From: Turritopsis dohrnii
Lineage: Eukaryota; Cnidaria; Hydrozoa; Anthoathecata; Oceaniidae
Assembly (NCBI GenBank): GCA_027922465.2
Contig: BQMF02000097.1
Coordinates: 1 to 64,000, forward strand
Direction of reading: 5' to 3'
DNA length: 64,000 nucleotides
Within the stretch, counting starts at the first letter, position 1, and each line of letters starts with the position of its first letter. The position numbers and the translations under genes are program-made. Under the pieces are notes generated by a model. It saw only the letters and a list, made by a program, of their open reading frames with translations. It searched no databases and was not told the DNA's origin. Of this stretch, positions 23,348 to 36,100 are shown in pieces.

Positions 23348-24240
23348 AGCAATTGTTATTTTGAATTACATTGTTTCCTTTGATTTTATGGCATAAAGGA
23401 TAAGGAACTTGTCAAGAGTCAGCAAGAATAAAGATTTATTATGACAGAATTGCTTTACACAATGTAATTTCAGTCATAGTTTTTACCTGTGCCCATAGTA
23501 ACTTCACAGTCACTTTTTAACTTCTCCGCAAAAATTGTAAGAACATCTTCATTTCAGAATTAGTTCAAAATAAGTTCTTTTCTGGTATTAGATTCAATTT
23601 TACGCTGTGGACATTTTTATCTGAGATTCAGGATTATGAGTTATATCATTGTAAATATTTAATGATACATTTTTCTTACAATAATTGACAAAATTTTCGT
23701 AATTTTCTATTCTAAAATTCTATTCTGAGTGAAAACTACAAAATTATATTGATAAACATTTTGATAACCGTTTCTTTATGGAAAAATCTAAAATTTTAAG
23801 AAAAAAATGCTGACATCAGCACTTTTTCATGTATTATTAACAATTCTCTCATAATTTGTAAGTTGTCAACAAATTCTACAATATTGGAAAGTTTCGACAT
23901 GATTGGACCATTTTTGGGATTTATTGAGGATTCATTGAATCCAGACCCCCCTATTTCTGGTATTTTTTCGAACAATTTTTTTGTATAGGTGCCTCTAGTA
24001 AAAATGTCATAACTCTTTTTCCCCAGGTTGGATTTTGGTGGATTTTTAGTATGTTAAAGTCCATAAAATTGCGCTTCTAATGGTACCGAACACATTTCTT
24101 TGCAAATTTTGTCCAGGTTAGCTCATTTTACAACCTCGTACCCAGGGTTTCTTGCCTTTTCTCATTTTAGGCTCCAATTTGACTAGACTACAATGCGTAC
24201 AATAATTGACAAAATTTTCGTAACTTAGGGGAAATATATA
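23348..24240. other. AT-rich stretch without genes
   Basis: Only short chance ORFs. The motif acaataattgacaaaatttt plus cgtaa occurs at about 23680 and again at 24200, marking a short direct repeat. Confidence 0.4.
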
Positions 24241-24289
24241 GTCGCATTTTTGCGAATCTTTTTGAACATTAATTTATCGAAGGAAAATT

Positions 24290-24546
24290 GGCCAGAAGAT
24301 TGGTCCGCTAACCTTCGACTATCCAAAGCACCTGCACGAAACAGGGAATTGTGATCTACAGCTACCAACACGTACGATATTGAAAACAATAGTCGCCTAA
24401 ATGGTACCTTTACACATGAGGGTGTGAGGTGTTTCAACGAATTACCCACTAATATAAAGAAAATCAACTCGATAAAAAGTTTTAGCATTAAATGCCGAAA
24501 TTATTATTTTGATAAAGCTACTGCTAGGGTGCTTAACCTATCCTGA
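24290..24546 (+). pseudogene. 3' end of a LINE-type polyprotein
   Basis: On the plus strand the frame reads LSKAPARNREL, a stop, then STATNTYDIENNSRLNGTFT, HEGVRCFNELPTNIKKI and SFSIKCRNYYFDKATARV, ending at a stop at 24544-24546. The pattern G-V-x-x-F-N-x-L-P-x-x-I followed by F-x-x-K-x-x-Y is the usual last part of LINE reverse-transcriptase proteins (compare 47554-47913 in this window). No reverse transcriptase core lies upstream, so it is a 5'-truncated fragment. The 87-codon ORF on the opposite strand (24225-24488) is a shadow. Confidence 0.55.
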
Positions 24547-26092
24547 AACATAGAAAATTTTATCGTTTTTATAATTATTACTATCTAGTTATCTAGAATA
24601 TGGTTTATATTGTACACAGCACATACACTACTTTATAACTTCTTGTAAGAAGAACCAATAATATTTTTTGGGAGACAAGAATGCATCGATGAAAAAAAAC
24701 AAATGCGTAGAAACCAAATTGTCTATCACAATGTTTTTTTGTTAATTAGTAGATATAAAAATAGCTGTTTAGAAAGGATTGCGTCAGCACACCATTCATG
24801 TAATTCGTGCAACAAGAGCTCTTTTCTCGCTGTAGGTGATTTGAATGGTTCATTTAATACATAAAACAGTACCATGATCTCATAAGTTCAATGGAATTAC
24901 TGATACTTTTATTTGACGTAACTCTCAAGGGATGTTTGATCGTTAATCCGTTACCGGTAATCACATCTTTTATATTACGGTTATCTGAGAAGCTTCAGCA
25001 GTACACATTTCCACAGTTTTCTCATTTAACTTTTGTCTGCAATTCCTAATTTTCCATTTTGTCGTAAAACGACCAATTTTTACCCTTAACTAGTTGAATA
25101 CTTTTTTTTGCTGGGCGCATGCAACATCTGTATGAACGTGTAAGGAAATATCTTCATAACAAACAATAGCCGTTAAAAAGAGACGACTGTGATACGGCCC
25201 GACAGAATTCTTTTCTTGGTTATTTATGTTTTCGTGCTGTCCGATCGTACTGTGTGTAAAAGGATTGGGATCGACGAAAAATTCTTTCAAGAAAATGATT
25301 TAGATGATATAATCGTGATCGACGATATATTCGAAAGAAAGAAAGGATATAAAGTTGAACTGGTTAATGCATACATGCGTTGATAGTAATTTTCATTGCA
25401 ATGCTGTCCAGTTTTTTGTACTTACTGTCATAAACATCGTAAAACAAAAACAGCTTTTTAAGTATGTACGTGCTGGGCATCAATATCAACAAGAAACGTA
25501 CATAGTGATACATAAGCGATACATATTTTATCAACTTTATCAATGCGCACACAATAACTGATAATACTGATAATAGCCTTCAATAATACTTTCCATGAAT
25601 ACACAAAACTGAACTAAATTTAAAAAAGTGAAAGATTACAAATTGAATTTTGAAAGTTCAACTACCCAATTTGTTTAAATCCCAGAATGCAACTGCGTGA
25701 AAGTTTGAAAGGTTACATTAACGCAAACCATGTATGTAATTCATATGAATAAATTACATCGTTTTTGCATTGCAGTATCCTCATAATATCCTTAAGATTA
25801 TGATAACATAACTATATAATATTACAAGTTAGCAATGACATCGTAGTCAATTATACACTAAAAGAACAAAAGACATGGGGAATGAAAGATCTTGAAGTGT
25901 TCTGTGAAAGGCTTTTTCCGAATTTTGATTTAACAACCGTGTTTGGCTAAGTCAACAAGTACGGCCTCGCCCCCTTTATTCTCCCACTGAAGTGAGAAAA
26001 TAATAAGTGAATGTTGCTAAGTGATAAGTAGTAACAGTTCTAACAATTTGTTTTGTTATTTGAATATTTTGTTTATTTTGTCTGGATTTCGT
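24547..26092. other. Stretch without a recognised gene
   Basis: Short ORFs at 25189-25383 and 25355-25561 (+) overlap ORFs on the other strand and show no domain. It is the region downstream of the GPCR gene on the minus strand and may include its 3' UTR. Confidence 0.35.
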
Positions 26093-26938
26093 TCAAGGAG
26101 ATACCGTAGAGTGGCACGTGATCTTCATTATTATTGACCGAACGAACATGCTGTAGTATTTTCCGTACTCCTTTCTTAGTTCTGTCATGGTGATTGCGTA
26201 AAGGATTGGGTTTGTCAAAACATAACACCAAGCAAGCCATCCGACAATAGGGATTGGACCCAATTTCTCATCCTCTGCAAACAATCGAATCAGATTTTGA
26301 ATGACAATTAACATTATGGTGACAAAGTTTAATTTTAGAACGTCCCATAAAGTCTGTTTTAACCTTATCAGTAGATTTAGTTTCTCTTCATTTTGCCCAA
26401 ACTGGTCTGCTCTTCTCTTTATAGCTGATGCATGGCGATTCCTCACAGATATTGTGTAGAGAGACAGCAACAACAGGACTGCAGATAAACCAAACAACAC
26501 CATGTAAAGCAGAGAATTTCTTACCTTTAAGTATGAATTCTTATTTATAACAGTTGCATATAGAATGAGTGGTGGTGATATCAGTAACATGGAACATAAC
26601 CATGACAACGTTAAAGATTGGCATAACAGTTTCTTTGTCATTATGCTATGGTATGTTAAACACCATCTTACCGCAATGAATCGATCCACAGAAATCATCA
26701 ATGTTGTAAGAATAGACTCGAAATACGTTAAATGTATTAGGGAAATCGTAATGATGTTGTCACTCGAAATACCGTACACAGAAATAGCCAACATACACAG
26801 AGAATCACTCATGAGCAAGTTGAGGAGGAAATAATATCTTGGTTGATGTAAAATTTCCCTCCTGTAGATCAAAAATGCATTTGACAGGTGAAACGCCACA
26901 AACATTACAGAAACGATAACTGCTGGGTACATCTGCAT
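26093..26938 (-). CDS. Rhodopsin-like (class A) G-protein-coupled receptor, intronless
   Basis: A 281-codon frame encodes seven hydrophobic segments. TM1 is at about residues 5-25. TM2 contains LLMSDSLCM, with the conserved Asp. TM3 ends in SVDRFIAVRW (DRF in place of DRY). TM4 has LSWLC and PP. TM5 is near 145-165, TM6 near 200-220 without the usual CWxP, and TM7 contains TNPILYA (NPxxY). A short tail with basic residues follows. The disulphide cysteine usually found at the top of TM3 is absent. An in-frame stop lies two codons before the ATG, so the protein has almost no extracellular N terminus unless an upstream exon exists. Single-exon orphan receptors of this kind are numerous in cnidarians. 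Ligand unknown. Confidence 0.85.
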   Translation of the reverse strand: MQMYPAVIVSVMFVAFHLSNAFLIYRREILHQPRYYFLLNLLMSDSLCMLAISVYGISSDNIITISLIHLTYFESILTTLMISVDRFIAVRWCLTYHSIMTKKLLCQSLTLSWLCSMLLISPPLILYATVINKNSYLKVRNSLLYMVLFGLSAVLLLLSLYTISVRNRHASAIKRRADQFGQNEEKLNLLIRLKQTLWDVLKLNFVTIMLIVIQNLIRLFAEDEKLGPIPIVGWLAWCYVLTNPILYAITMTELRKEYGKYYSMFVRSIIMKITCHSTVSP

Positions 26939-27620
26939 TACTTAATAGATGTTGATCGCGATAACAGCTTGATCTAAAGAGCCGTACTAAACTAGCTCTG
27001 TTAATGGTTTCATCAACAAGTTAGATGGAAATGGGAACAGAAAATCGACGTTTTGTAAAATACTTATTATGAATTACAGGAAGCTGTTTCTTTTATTTTT
27101 AAAGTGTTAAGAGAAATATTAAATATTTAAAAACTAATATATTTTAATTCAGAATATTTTAACCTGAAGATGTAGCGTAAGCTAGGAAAAGATTTGATTT
27201 GTTTAATATGAAAATATGTGTTGTTAAATATTGAATGTTTGTTGGCTTAAAATCATGAAACGTAAGGGGGATGAGTATCTTTGTTCCTTTTTGCACTAAC
27301 AAGTAATGCTTTATATATATAGTCGTATAAATTTGAATTTAGAAAATGTGTTAAAACACAAAGCGTTGTTTCCTAAATGAGCATTTCTTTTCTATTAGCA
27401 AAACAACAATGCCTTATCCAGTCCTACGACAATTCCTTCTGGAGAATCAGAAGTTAGAGCTAGGGTTACGTGGTAATTTTTCGGAGACCGCTTCTTTCAG
27501 TTAGAAATCTCTATTGAGCAAATATGCTGTCCACTCCACCCAGGGCGTTAAATTTAACCATGAAGTAACAAAGCGGAAGCAGACTCTTGATGATAACTTT
27601 TCTATTCTTTGCTAGCTGTT
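26939..27620. other. Upstream region of the GPCR, no recognised gene
   Basis: AT-rich DNA that should hold the receptor's promoter. No distinct regulatory site could be assigned. Confidence 0.35.
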
Positions 27621-27783
27621 AGTAAAACAACTAATTTCTTGCTTGATTAGGAGTTAATGACTCGAGTAGTATGGAAAGTCATGAAAAATGGAATTATTGT
27701 GATAAAGCTGCATTTATACTTGGAAAACACTATATAGTTTCACAAACTTGAAACATAAAATTCGTTAAAAGTCTGTTATATTG
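27620..27783. repeat. Fragment of the MITE family found at 49573-50469
   Basis: Shares ggagttaatgactcgat/agt, ataaagctgc(a/g)tttatac, ggaaaac, cttgaaacat and gttaaaagtctgtt with the interior of that MITE, in the same order. The continuation (tgatcatta, then attaacaaccgt) reappears at about 28905-28930. The copy therefore seems to have been split by the material at 27784-28900. Confidence 0.55.
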
Positions 27784-27833
27784 ACTTTAGGACACCCGTG
27801 GTGGAGTAAAGTATTTAAAATACCCGTGGTTTC

Positions 27834-27865
27834 TCCTCCTCCTCCTCCTCCTCCTCCTCCTCCTC

Positions 27866-27923
<58 letters not shown>
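27834..27923. repeat. (TCC)n followed by (TAC)n microsatellite
   Basis: A pure trinucleotide tract of about 90 bases. On the minus strand it gives an artificial Ser/Arg-rich ORF. A shorter (TAC)n(TCC)n tract is at about 31286-31313. Confidence 0.9.
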
Positions 27924-27924
<1 letters not shown>

Positions 27925-27959
27925 GCAAGTTATGAGCGTTTTCGTGCAACGTTTACATG

Positions 27960-28430
27960 ACATCGTTGCCGAATTTGCAAATTTAGTCAAACTAGGACTT
28001 CCAGTTGACCAATTTTAATGAAAATTTGCACAGAGCACAATTGAAAGGTGCTGATTTTGAATTTGACAATGATTTTGCCAGGTTTGACTATATTTGGCCA
28101 ATTTAGGCCAAATTTGGACCAAATTTCAAAAGTTCTTCAATTTCCATGAAATTTTGCACACATTTGAATCACATTTTGAATCACACATTTTGATCACATA
28201 TGAAAGGTACTGATTTCGAATTTGTCAGTCATTTTGCCAGATTTGGCCAGAAATGGGTAATTCGAGCCCCAAATTTGGATCAAACTTAGAAAGTTCTGCA
28301 ATATTCATAAAAATTTCTACAAAGCACAATTAGAAGTTGCTGATTTTGAATTTGCCAGTCATTTTATTAGATTTGAACATAGTTTGGCAATTCGGCAACG
28401 TTGTATTTTTGAGACTAAATATGCATCGTT
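27960..28430. repeat. About 100-150-bp tandem satellite, inverse relative of 44455-44880
   Basis: Three diverged units repeat the blocks gaaaatttgcacagagcaca, attgaaaggtgctgattt, gaatttg, tcattttgccag and tttggacc. The reverse complement of the same blocks forms the array at 44455-44880. Both arrays are followed by the same side sequence (gcttgaagacttcaggac here on the minus strand, cttgaagtcttcaggac there), so they belong to one mobile family. Confidence 0.65.
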
Positions 28431-28433
28431 GTG

Positions 28434-28620
28434 TTACGTCCTGAAGTCTTCAAGCCAAGCGGGTTCTTGTTCTCTTTCAGTTTGATGGTACTTGGTATTC
28501 ATTTCCTTTTTTTCTGCTTCAAGCTTTCTCATTCCATCAACTAATTCTCCGACATGCGTTTGTTTGGCAAGCAGTTGGTTTTTGGCTTCGTGAAGATCTT
28601 TTGCCACCACATCAAGCTGC
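28434..28620 (-). CDS. Possible coiled-coil exon or captured gene fragment
   Basis: On the minus strand an acceptor-like gtaaaagtgcag precedes an open frame of about 60 codons rich in Lys, Glu and Leu: VAKDLHEAKNQLLAKQ, VGELVDGMRKLEAEKKEM, then EPAWLEDFRT and a stop. It looks like a coiled coil. The final part overlaps the cttcaggac block shared with the 722-bp element at 44278, so it may be a host exon fragment carried by that repeat family. I do not recognise the parent gene. Confidence 0.3.
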
Positions 28621-29540
28621 ACTTTTACCTATCAGCAAGAGGTCTTGTACAAAAGAAGACTGATTCAATCGGTTTATATGACATTAATTATTAGTTGGAA
28701 AAGATGAAATCAAATTTCATTTGATCTACACGGGCTTTTTTATATAAGCAACACGTTTATAAGCAACTCTAATAAATTTTCTCAAAAAGTTAAGCAACAG
28801 TACTACAAGGATTTTACATAAATTAGCAACATGAAATTTCGAAATAATGCAGCACTAGCATTGCTGCGGCACATTTCTTAAAATTGCCACACTAGGTGGT
28901 TCTTGTTGATCATTAAAACATTAACAACCGTGTTGAAAGAAAAGTTGTTGTTCTTTGAAATAAAGGTTTTTACAATATTTTTTAAAACAATTTTTCAAGC
29001 AAAGTTTCAAAGTACAAATGCCAATCTTCCCATAATGCTGAAAACATCAAAATGTTTATTTATGAATAAAGTTCCAATATATCTATCTTATTACACTAAT
29101 TCGCATTTGTGTGTCACACTTTTATTTTAGAGAGTGATATATTTGGTTTTTCTTTAACGGTCAAAACCTTCTTATTTTTTCCCTTTTCGTCGTAAAACCA
29201 CGCAGAGCGAGAGCGTTTTCTTATGATTAGTATAGGGGAAACCCCGCCGCTGATCGATTTCATTGGCTAATAAAGGAAAACTCTCAAAATGCGCTCATTT
29301 GATTGGCTGACAAATTCCAAAAATTTCGGTCGTTAATAACGGCTTTCATTTCTTCGTTGTGAATTTGACGACGAAACACAGGTTTGTATACATGCGAATG
29401 TTTTATTGTTATAAAACGTTTTATTATCGTGTTTATTGCTAAACTTTTACTGTTATTGTATTTTAGATTAATAAAAAAACAACGAGTAGCACGTGTAAGT
29501 GAGTTAGTTAGTTGTATTGATGTATTTTATTATGCATGTA
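28621..29540. other. Non-coding, contains repeat fragments
   Basis: 28905-28930 resembles the MITE interior (see 27620-27783). 29110-29225 (gtgtcacacttttatttta, gagagtgatatattt, gtaaaaccacg) reappears at about 33015-33125. No gene seen. Confidence 0.45.
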
Positions 29541-30161
29541 CAGTGTGTTTCGTAATGTTGGAAATGGAAATTTTAAAGCTGTTTTTTTAAATGAATATAC
29601 CGAATTTCAAAATAATTCTTACACCGTTGGAAAGCCATTTTGAAGTTCTTCCGGATAGCATGTTGTGAAAAATGAAAAAGCGGTTTATAAAAAAATAAGG
29701 AAAATGTCTTGGAAAAATGTCATTAAATTTTTAATGGTCGATTAAGATGTGAATGAAAAGAAAAGATTTTTTGAAACAATGACAGGAATTTGGAAAACAA
29801 TAAACAAATTTAAGCTGTGTGTTCACGAAAAACGTTAAACTTTTATGTTTTAAAATATCAATTTGGAGGTCTCAACGCAAACATAAAATTAATAAAAAAT
29901 TTAAATGGATTCAGTGTTTTGAAACAATAAGCACGATGTAATTAAACTACGTGTTAATCGACCATTAAAAATTTAATTACATTTTTCGATGACATTTTCC
30001 TAATTTTTTCAAAACCCACTTTTTCATTTTTCACAAAAATATACTAGCCGAAAGAGCTTGAAAATGGCTTTCCATTGATGTAAAAATTATTTTAAAATTC
30101 GATATATTCATTTAAAAAAACAACTTTAAAATTTCCATTTCCAACATTACGAAACACACTG
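29541..30161. mobile_element. Foldback MITE, Tc1/mariner-like, TA target duplication
   Basis: The element is almost one large hairpin. The ends cagtgtgtttcgtaatgttg and the inverse caacattacgaaacacactg are flanked by TA on both sides (29539-29540 and 30162-30163). The inverted arms run inward for roughly 200 bases or more with moderate divergence, including atggtcgattaa against ttaatcgaccat. No ORF is present. The TA duplication and cagtgtg ends fit a Tc1/mariner-mobilised element. Confidence 0.85.
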
Positions 30162-33100
30162 TATTTAAATGTTTGTTTACGATGTAAAAGCACACAAGAA
30201 ATGCGAGTGGAGTATCCAGCACATTTTCAGGGTTTTACTTATTTCGTTTTAGTTATCAAATAATGTGGCTATACAGAAGAAGTGCAGTGAAGGTTTTAAG
30301 AATTGGCTACAGACAAAATGATGTTTATTTACACGGTAATCAATGGTTTTAATTTTAAGTTTGTTTTGAAAAGATATCTTACAAATGTGTGAGTTTAAGA
30401 GTTAAAGTAATTCCATCGTTTAGGATGTAGAAGCTGGATGAAAACGAAGAGGAGATGGAGCAACCATAGTCAAAAGACTATGGAGCAACGAAGACGAGGA
30501 TTTACAGATCAATTAAAAGTGGTTCTCATGGGAACGTGTTATGCTGTCTTATCTCATCTCAACCATGTCTGCTTTTTTTAAATTTTCCTGTATATTTTAT
30601 TGACAATGTTTGGTGCTTTGTTTCTCTTGCCTGTCTGTCATTTATGTCTTTTGCTTTTATTTGCTTCAATATGGTTGTTGCAGTTGTGTGGATTGTAGCT
30701 GTTCTTCACTGAAATCTTTTTCTTTTAGGTCAAAAAGTGTATATAAACCATTAAATAAATGAAGCACATGGTTAAATTATGATGTTGTGAGGGTTAGTTA
30801 GTTATGTATTTCAGAAATTCATTAATTATTGCTGTACAATGTGATTGCTGTACAATGTGATAAGACTGTGTGCTGTGCTACTACAAATAAGAAGCATTGC
30901 ATTGCTGGATGGATTCTGAAATTTTGTCATGATTACACATTATTTTGTGTTATGGTAGTTGTTTACGTACTATGCCTGGGTATATAAGTTTGGCATTATG
31001 TTTTTGTCTGTTACTTCTTATCTTTTCGGTATTAAATTATGGCTAAGGCATTTCATTGTTTCAATTATTTTTATTATTTTGATGTTTGGTTGTGTATCCC
31101 ACGTTAAAAGTCTTTATTTAATTTAGCTCCAGTGTTGAGTGTTGAACCCGTATAAACATATAGTATTGGTTGATTTTATAGACTTTCCAATCAAAAGCTT
31201 TACAAATTCTGTCATTGAATTTGTGTTTTTAATTATAATTACGGTAGCAGCGAAAGCGAATACCGTATTAAAACACCCTTGGACTACTACTACTACTACT
31301 ACTACTCCTCCTCCGGCCGAAATGGCAGTTTAGCCTATGATTTAGAGTCTGCGAGACTCAACTAATAACGCAATGTAAATTCTAATAAAGGAACGCAGCC
31401 TTTGGAACTTTCGAAGTTTCTGCATATATCAAACATTTCAAAATAGGTTTCGTTTGATATTTTATCACTTAATAAATTTCTTCGTGAAGGAATGGATATT
31501 AATCCATAGGTTTAATAAAATTGGAACTTTTAGTTACTTATGCTAGTAAAAGTAGCTACTTTGATATTTGAAATTAGATATATTTTTCTTGTTAGTAAAA
31601 CCTCAGTTCAGATCTTCTTATTACCGCATGCGTTTGTTAGCTTTCTGGACTGTCTTTGTGCAATAATAAGGCTTTTAAAGATCTGGTTCAAAACATCAGT
31701 TATTTGTTCGAATTCAATTTTGATTTTATTTTTAAAAACATATTTTTTTTCGAAGAAGCGCGTGTTTTGTTTTTTTTTAACTACATAAGCTCTCATGAAA
31801 AAAGACGTTCAAAAAATTACGTTACACAACTCACGCATGTATAATTCTTTTGTCTTTTAATAAATCAATTTGCTGGTGTTTTATGATTAAACCCTATTTA
31901 CACTAGCTAATCATTTAAAATATTTCGTTTATGCCTGTTTTCCACGAGTGAGATTTCGCTAAAAACAAACTTTAAAGAACTTTTTAGAATTTTAAGTAAA
32001 ATTTTGAAAGCTACTGTGTGACAAGTGAAGTTGCTGCTACCGTTTTGCGCCATCTGGCTCTTGTTATTTTTAGGATAAATGCGTATGAATTTACTTTTTG
32101 TTTTTTGTTTTGTTTTTTATTTCAGCCATGTCATAGCATGATTATTTTTTTCTGCATTTTTATACAATTGAAATATTTTTAGGTAAGATTAATAATAAAA
32201 AAGCACGTAAACCGTTAAAGAAATGAAACTCGTGGTTTTTATCATGATGTTGATGGTTTTGGGAAGAACAGACTATCATTTCAAAAATTCATTAACAATT
32301 GCTAACCAATGTAACTTTGGCACAAAAGAAACACAGTTGGAAGGTATCGATTTGTTTTCAATTCACATTTCGTAGTGTTATTCAATGTTTTGTATGTCTG
32401 GGTAAACAGTTCTGTGCTTTTGCTATTTTTACACAAAAGTTACTTCTCTTCTGCATATAGATATATATTCTGAGCCATATTGCTATTTGTTTCAGTTTTA
32501 AATTTTCTGTTTTAAATGTAAGAAATGAATTAAAAAATTAATGCCTGAAAAGAAACTTTTACACGAGTTAAATTCTGCGACACAACGCATACTGAACATG
32601 GGAGGCGATCGACGCCTGGCATTTGGCATCAGTTTTTTTATGATCACGGGGAATCATTGCATTGCATCCCCAATCGAATGTGACGTTTTTGGGGAAATAT
32701 CTCGATAATGTTTTATGGGGTCAGCGATACAGGTGATACGGTGACGCATCATTTGGGCCTAGATTTAATTTGGTACTGCGAATATGATGTCATTATAATC
32801 TTTGCCCGACGATATCTCTAACGGTCCCATACACTTTTTTGATCAGTTTTTCTAGCTCTACAACATAGGTACACTTTTGAGTTGCGATTCTATGATTTAT
32901 TTTTTCGTCACGGGGTACGTACACGGGAAAGGTGGATTTGACCTAGCGTTTTCGAAGTTAAGTTCGGTAAAAAGGTTTTACCCTGGATACTAGCCTTATT
33001 ATAATAATCCGCGCTGTGTGTCACACTTTTATTTTAGAGAGTGATATATTTAGTTTTAATTTACGGTCATCGTCCTCTTATGTGCGCGTAAAACCACGTA

Positions 33101-36100
33101 GATGCGAGAGACACTTTTTTCACGATCATTCCAAAAGCACGTGGCATCATTTGACGTCAGTTTTTTTATGATCACGGGGAATCAGAGATTGTTTGCTTTT
33201 CAATATCAAAGTGAAAGCTTTTACATAAGAGCTTAGGAGTGGTATTCCAATAGCAATAATTATAGGAAAGCACCCCGCAGGCAATTCTGTGGAAATATGG
33301 GGCTGCCTGGGAAAATGAAATAGACATGCTGTGCTATCATGTGTAGCTTTAGCAGTTCGGAAAAATTAGTCATGATGGGGTTTACAAAGACTAAAAAACT
33401 GTTTCAATCATGTATAGTGACACCATAAAAAACTATTTCAAAGTATTTATGTGTTTTCATTCCAAACCTTGTTGCCAGGTTACCTAAAAATTATAGCTAG
33501 ATTTCAGTATATCTACAAAAAGTTTCACTATTTATTATAAAGTAAAAACTGAACTCATTATTTACAATTTCAGATTTCAACAATCCTTAAAGTTATTCTA
33601 CATCAAGTTGACTATACAAAAACTTGGTCGATAGTATCCAGGTGCAATTTTTTCTCCATTAGTTGTTGTCACTTCTTAACGAAGCAAGTGAAGAATTGTC
33701 ATAGAATTTGATACATCCACATCAACAAGTGTACCTTCAGAGATTGTTACTTCCTTTGCAGTTTCCTCCTCAACATTCTCTACATCAACAATTCACCTTT
33801 AGAAAATATTACTTCTCATGGTTTCCTCCTTGATGATACCATAAGAATCACAGATGTCTGACATGTATTGACGTTCAGAGATAGACATTCCTTTTTTCTT
33901 GTGCATATACTACCTGTGAACTGAAAATTTTACTTCAAAACAATCCATACTTTTAATATTGAATGTTTTTTATCTTTATTATGTTATTGGAGCGTTATAA
34001 ACAACGAAAAAACTTTGTAAAAACATCTTCAACCACAATCAGAAATTATAAATGTATAAATCGTCAGTCATTCATCCATTAATATCTTCGCAATCAGCAT
34101 TTGTTAGGGAGTAAATCGTATTTCTGAAGCTTCTTAGATAATATATCAACCCCAGAAAGTAAATATATAAGCTCTGAGTTCAACATAAAGTGTATAAATA
34201 AGGCAATTAAGAATCAGTTTTTCAGAAAAACTATCCATTTTTGACTCCGAAGCTTTCTTGTTCGAAAGATTTGTTTATATTAACTCGATTTACCAATTTA
34301 GAATTTTAATTGATCATCGGTTTTGAGAATAGTAATTGAGTTAAAAGTTAAACCGCTGTGCATTCTATTGTATTTCATCCGTCAATAGACTCTTTAAAAA
34401 TCCATTTAATAATGTCCAAAGAAACTTGCAAATCTAAAAGGGTTTCTTCGCTGGGTGACATGCGTTGCACGACGTTTTGGTTTCATGTAAACGCACGCAT
34501 GAATTTTCAAAAAAACGCTAGGTTTGGACAGTAAGAAAAAAACGAAAAACCAAAGCGGCTTTAATAGCTTTCTTGCTTTCGCAGAAATCTAAAAACATGA
34601 CGTGAAGTCATGTAGTCAATAGCTTGCCAGAGGGTTTAGACCTTGTCTTTGTGTAGAAAGTCACCCATGCATTCTTCGCCAGAGTATGGATTTTCTAAAC
34701 TGGCAAATGCTATAATAAACTTTTTCTGGACAGTTCGCAAATATTTATTTTTAACCTCATAGCTTTTACGTCTTACAATATACTTCATTTTGTCACCTTA
34801 TCTAGACAACCCCTCACCAAGCTAAAAAGATAATTCCTCTGTACTCTTCCTTCTTTAAATATACTATGCTTCGTAGCAAGTAAAAACCGTATTATAGTTA
34901 CGAATGAGAAATGTCAGGATTCTTTTCTTTCAGAAATTGAAGATTGCAATATACCTTGAATAAATAGTAATAAATCTATTATAATCAGTCCTGTTTAATC
35001 TTTAATGTATCCATTTCCACTTTCTTCTGAGTTCCACCTCTCATACTTCGATATTAATCTGTCACCTATGTTATTGGTCGCGGCAGTTGAAGCACTCCCA
35101 GATCTTAATTGTGCAAACCAAAGCTTTTGTGGTCTAGGTTGAACGCTTTTAACTTCTCAATAAAGATCTTTCATCCACTTGTGTAACTTTCCTCTCCATT
35201 TTAAAATTGTGAAGGCAATACAACATGACCATTTCTGGAACTTATTAATCTAGAAATCAAATAAAAATTATTGTTAGAAGATGTATCGACAGCTCACACG
35301 AAAAGAAACCTTTCAGGAAACTTCACTGCACAATAATCGGATTCTACTCTTGAAATGAAGGCAATATTGCCTTCACAATGTTGATCGCGTTTTGACTGTA
35401 AAGTTATCTCAATGTGTGAATCGATAAGAACGGCATGTAGGCATCTAACTTTTATAAGTTATTAAACCATACTTAAGAACGTAGCCACAAAAAGTTTACA
35501 GGAACTTGTTCTACTTCTTGTTTTTTTTACCATTCGCACAATCGATTCTAACTATTAAAAATGTGGACTTCTTAGAATATACTAAGCCAGATATAGCTAA
35601 TTTAGACAATAAATTTGTTAAAAAAGTCAAGTCTTGATTTTTAAGATTTTTTGTTTCCAATCATATATGTCTCGAAGCCCTAAAAACAGACCACTCCAAA
35701 ACCGATTTTACAAAACTTTAGTTAATCAAAATTGCTGGGAGATACTGCAGTACAATCCTTGGTTGCCAATCCTCTCGTCAATTCGTGGCTGTCAATCTTT
35801 CCATCTAGAGAACTAACTAGTCTGACTGATCTTGGGATCATTGCAAAAATTTGTTCCATATGAGAAAATTATTTTCCATATCATGAAAACGAGGTTACAT
35901 GTATTAGCATTAAAATTTATCTACCGAAGGAATTACAACTTAAATCTCTCTTTTATTACACTATATTCAAGCGAACATAGACGTTATAGTTGAACATGAA
36001 GTGAATTGAAGTAGAGATCGAACTTATCTCTTCCTTGGTTTGTTATAAAAGAAATTGAAAAATATCGCACAAATTATGGAAAACAGAAAATGTTGAAGGT

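Noticed and set aside
24225..24488. 87-codon ORF on the minus strand
   Set aside because: It is the shadow of the LINE C-terminal fragment on the plus strand.
27787..27990. Ser/Arg-rich ORF on the minus strand
   Set aside because: It is the translation of a (TCC)n(TAC)n microsatellite.
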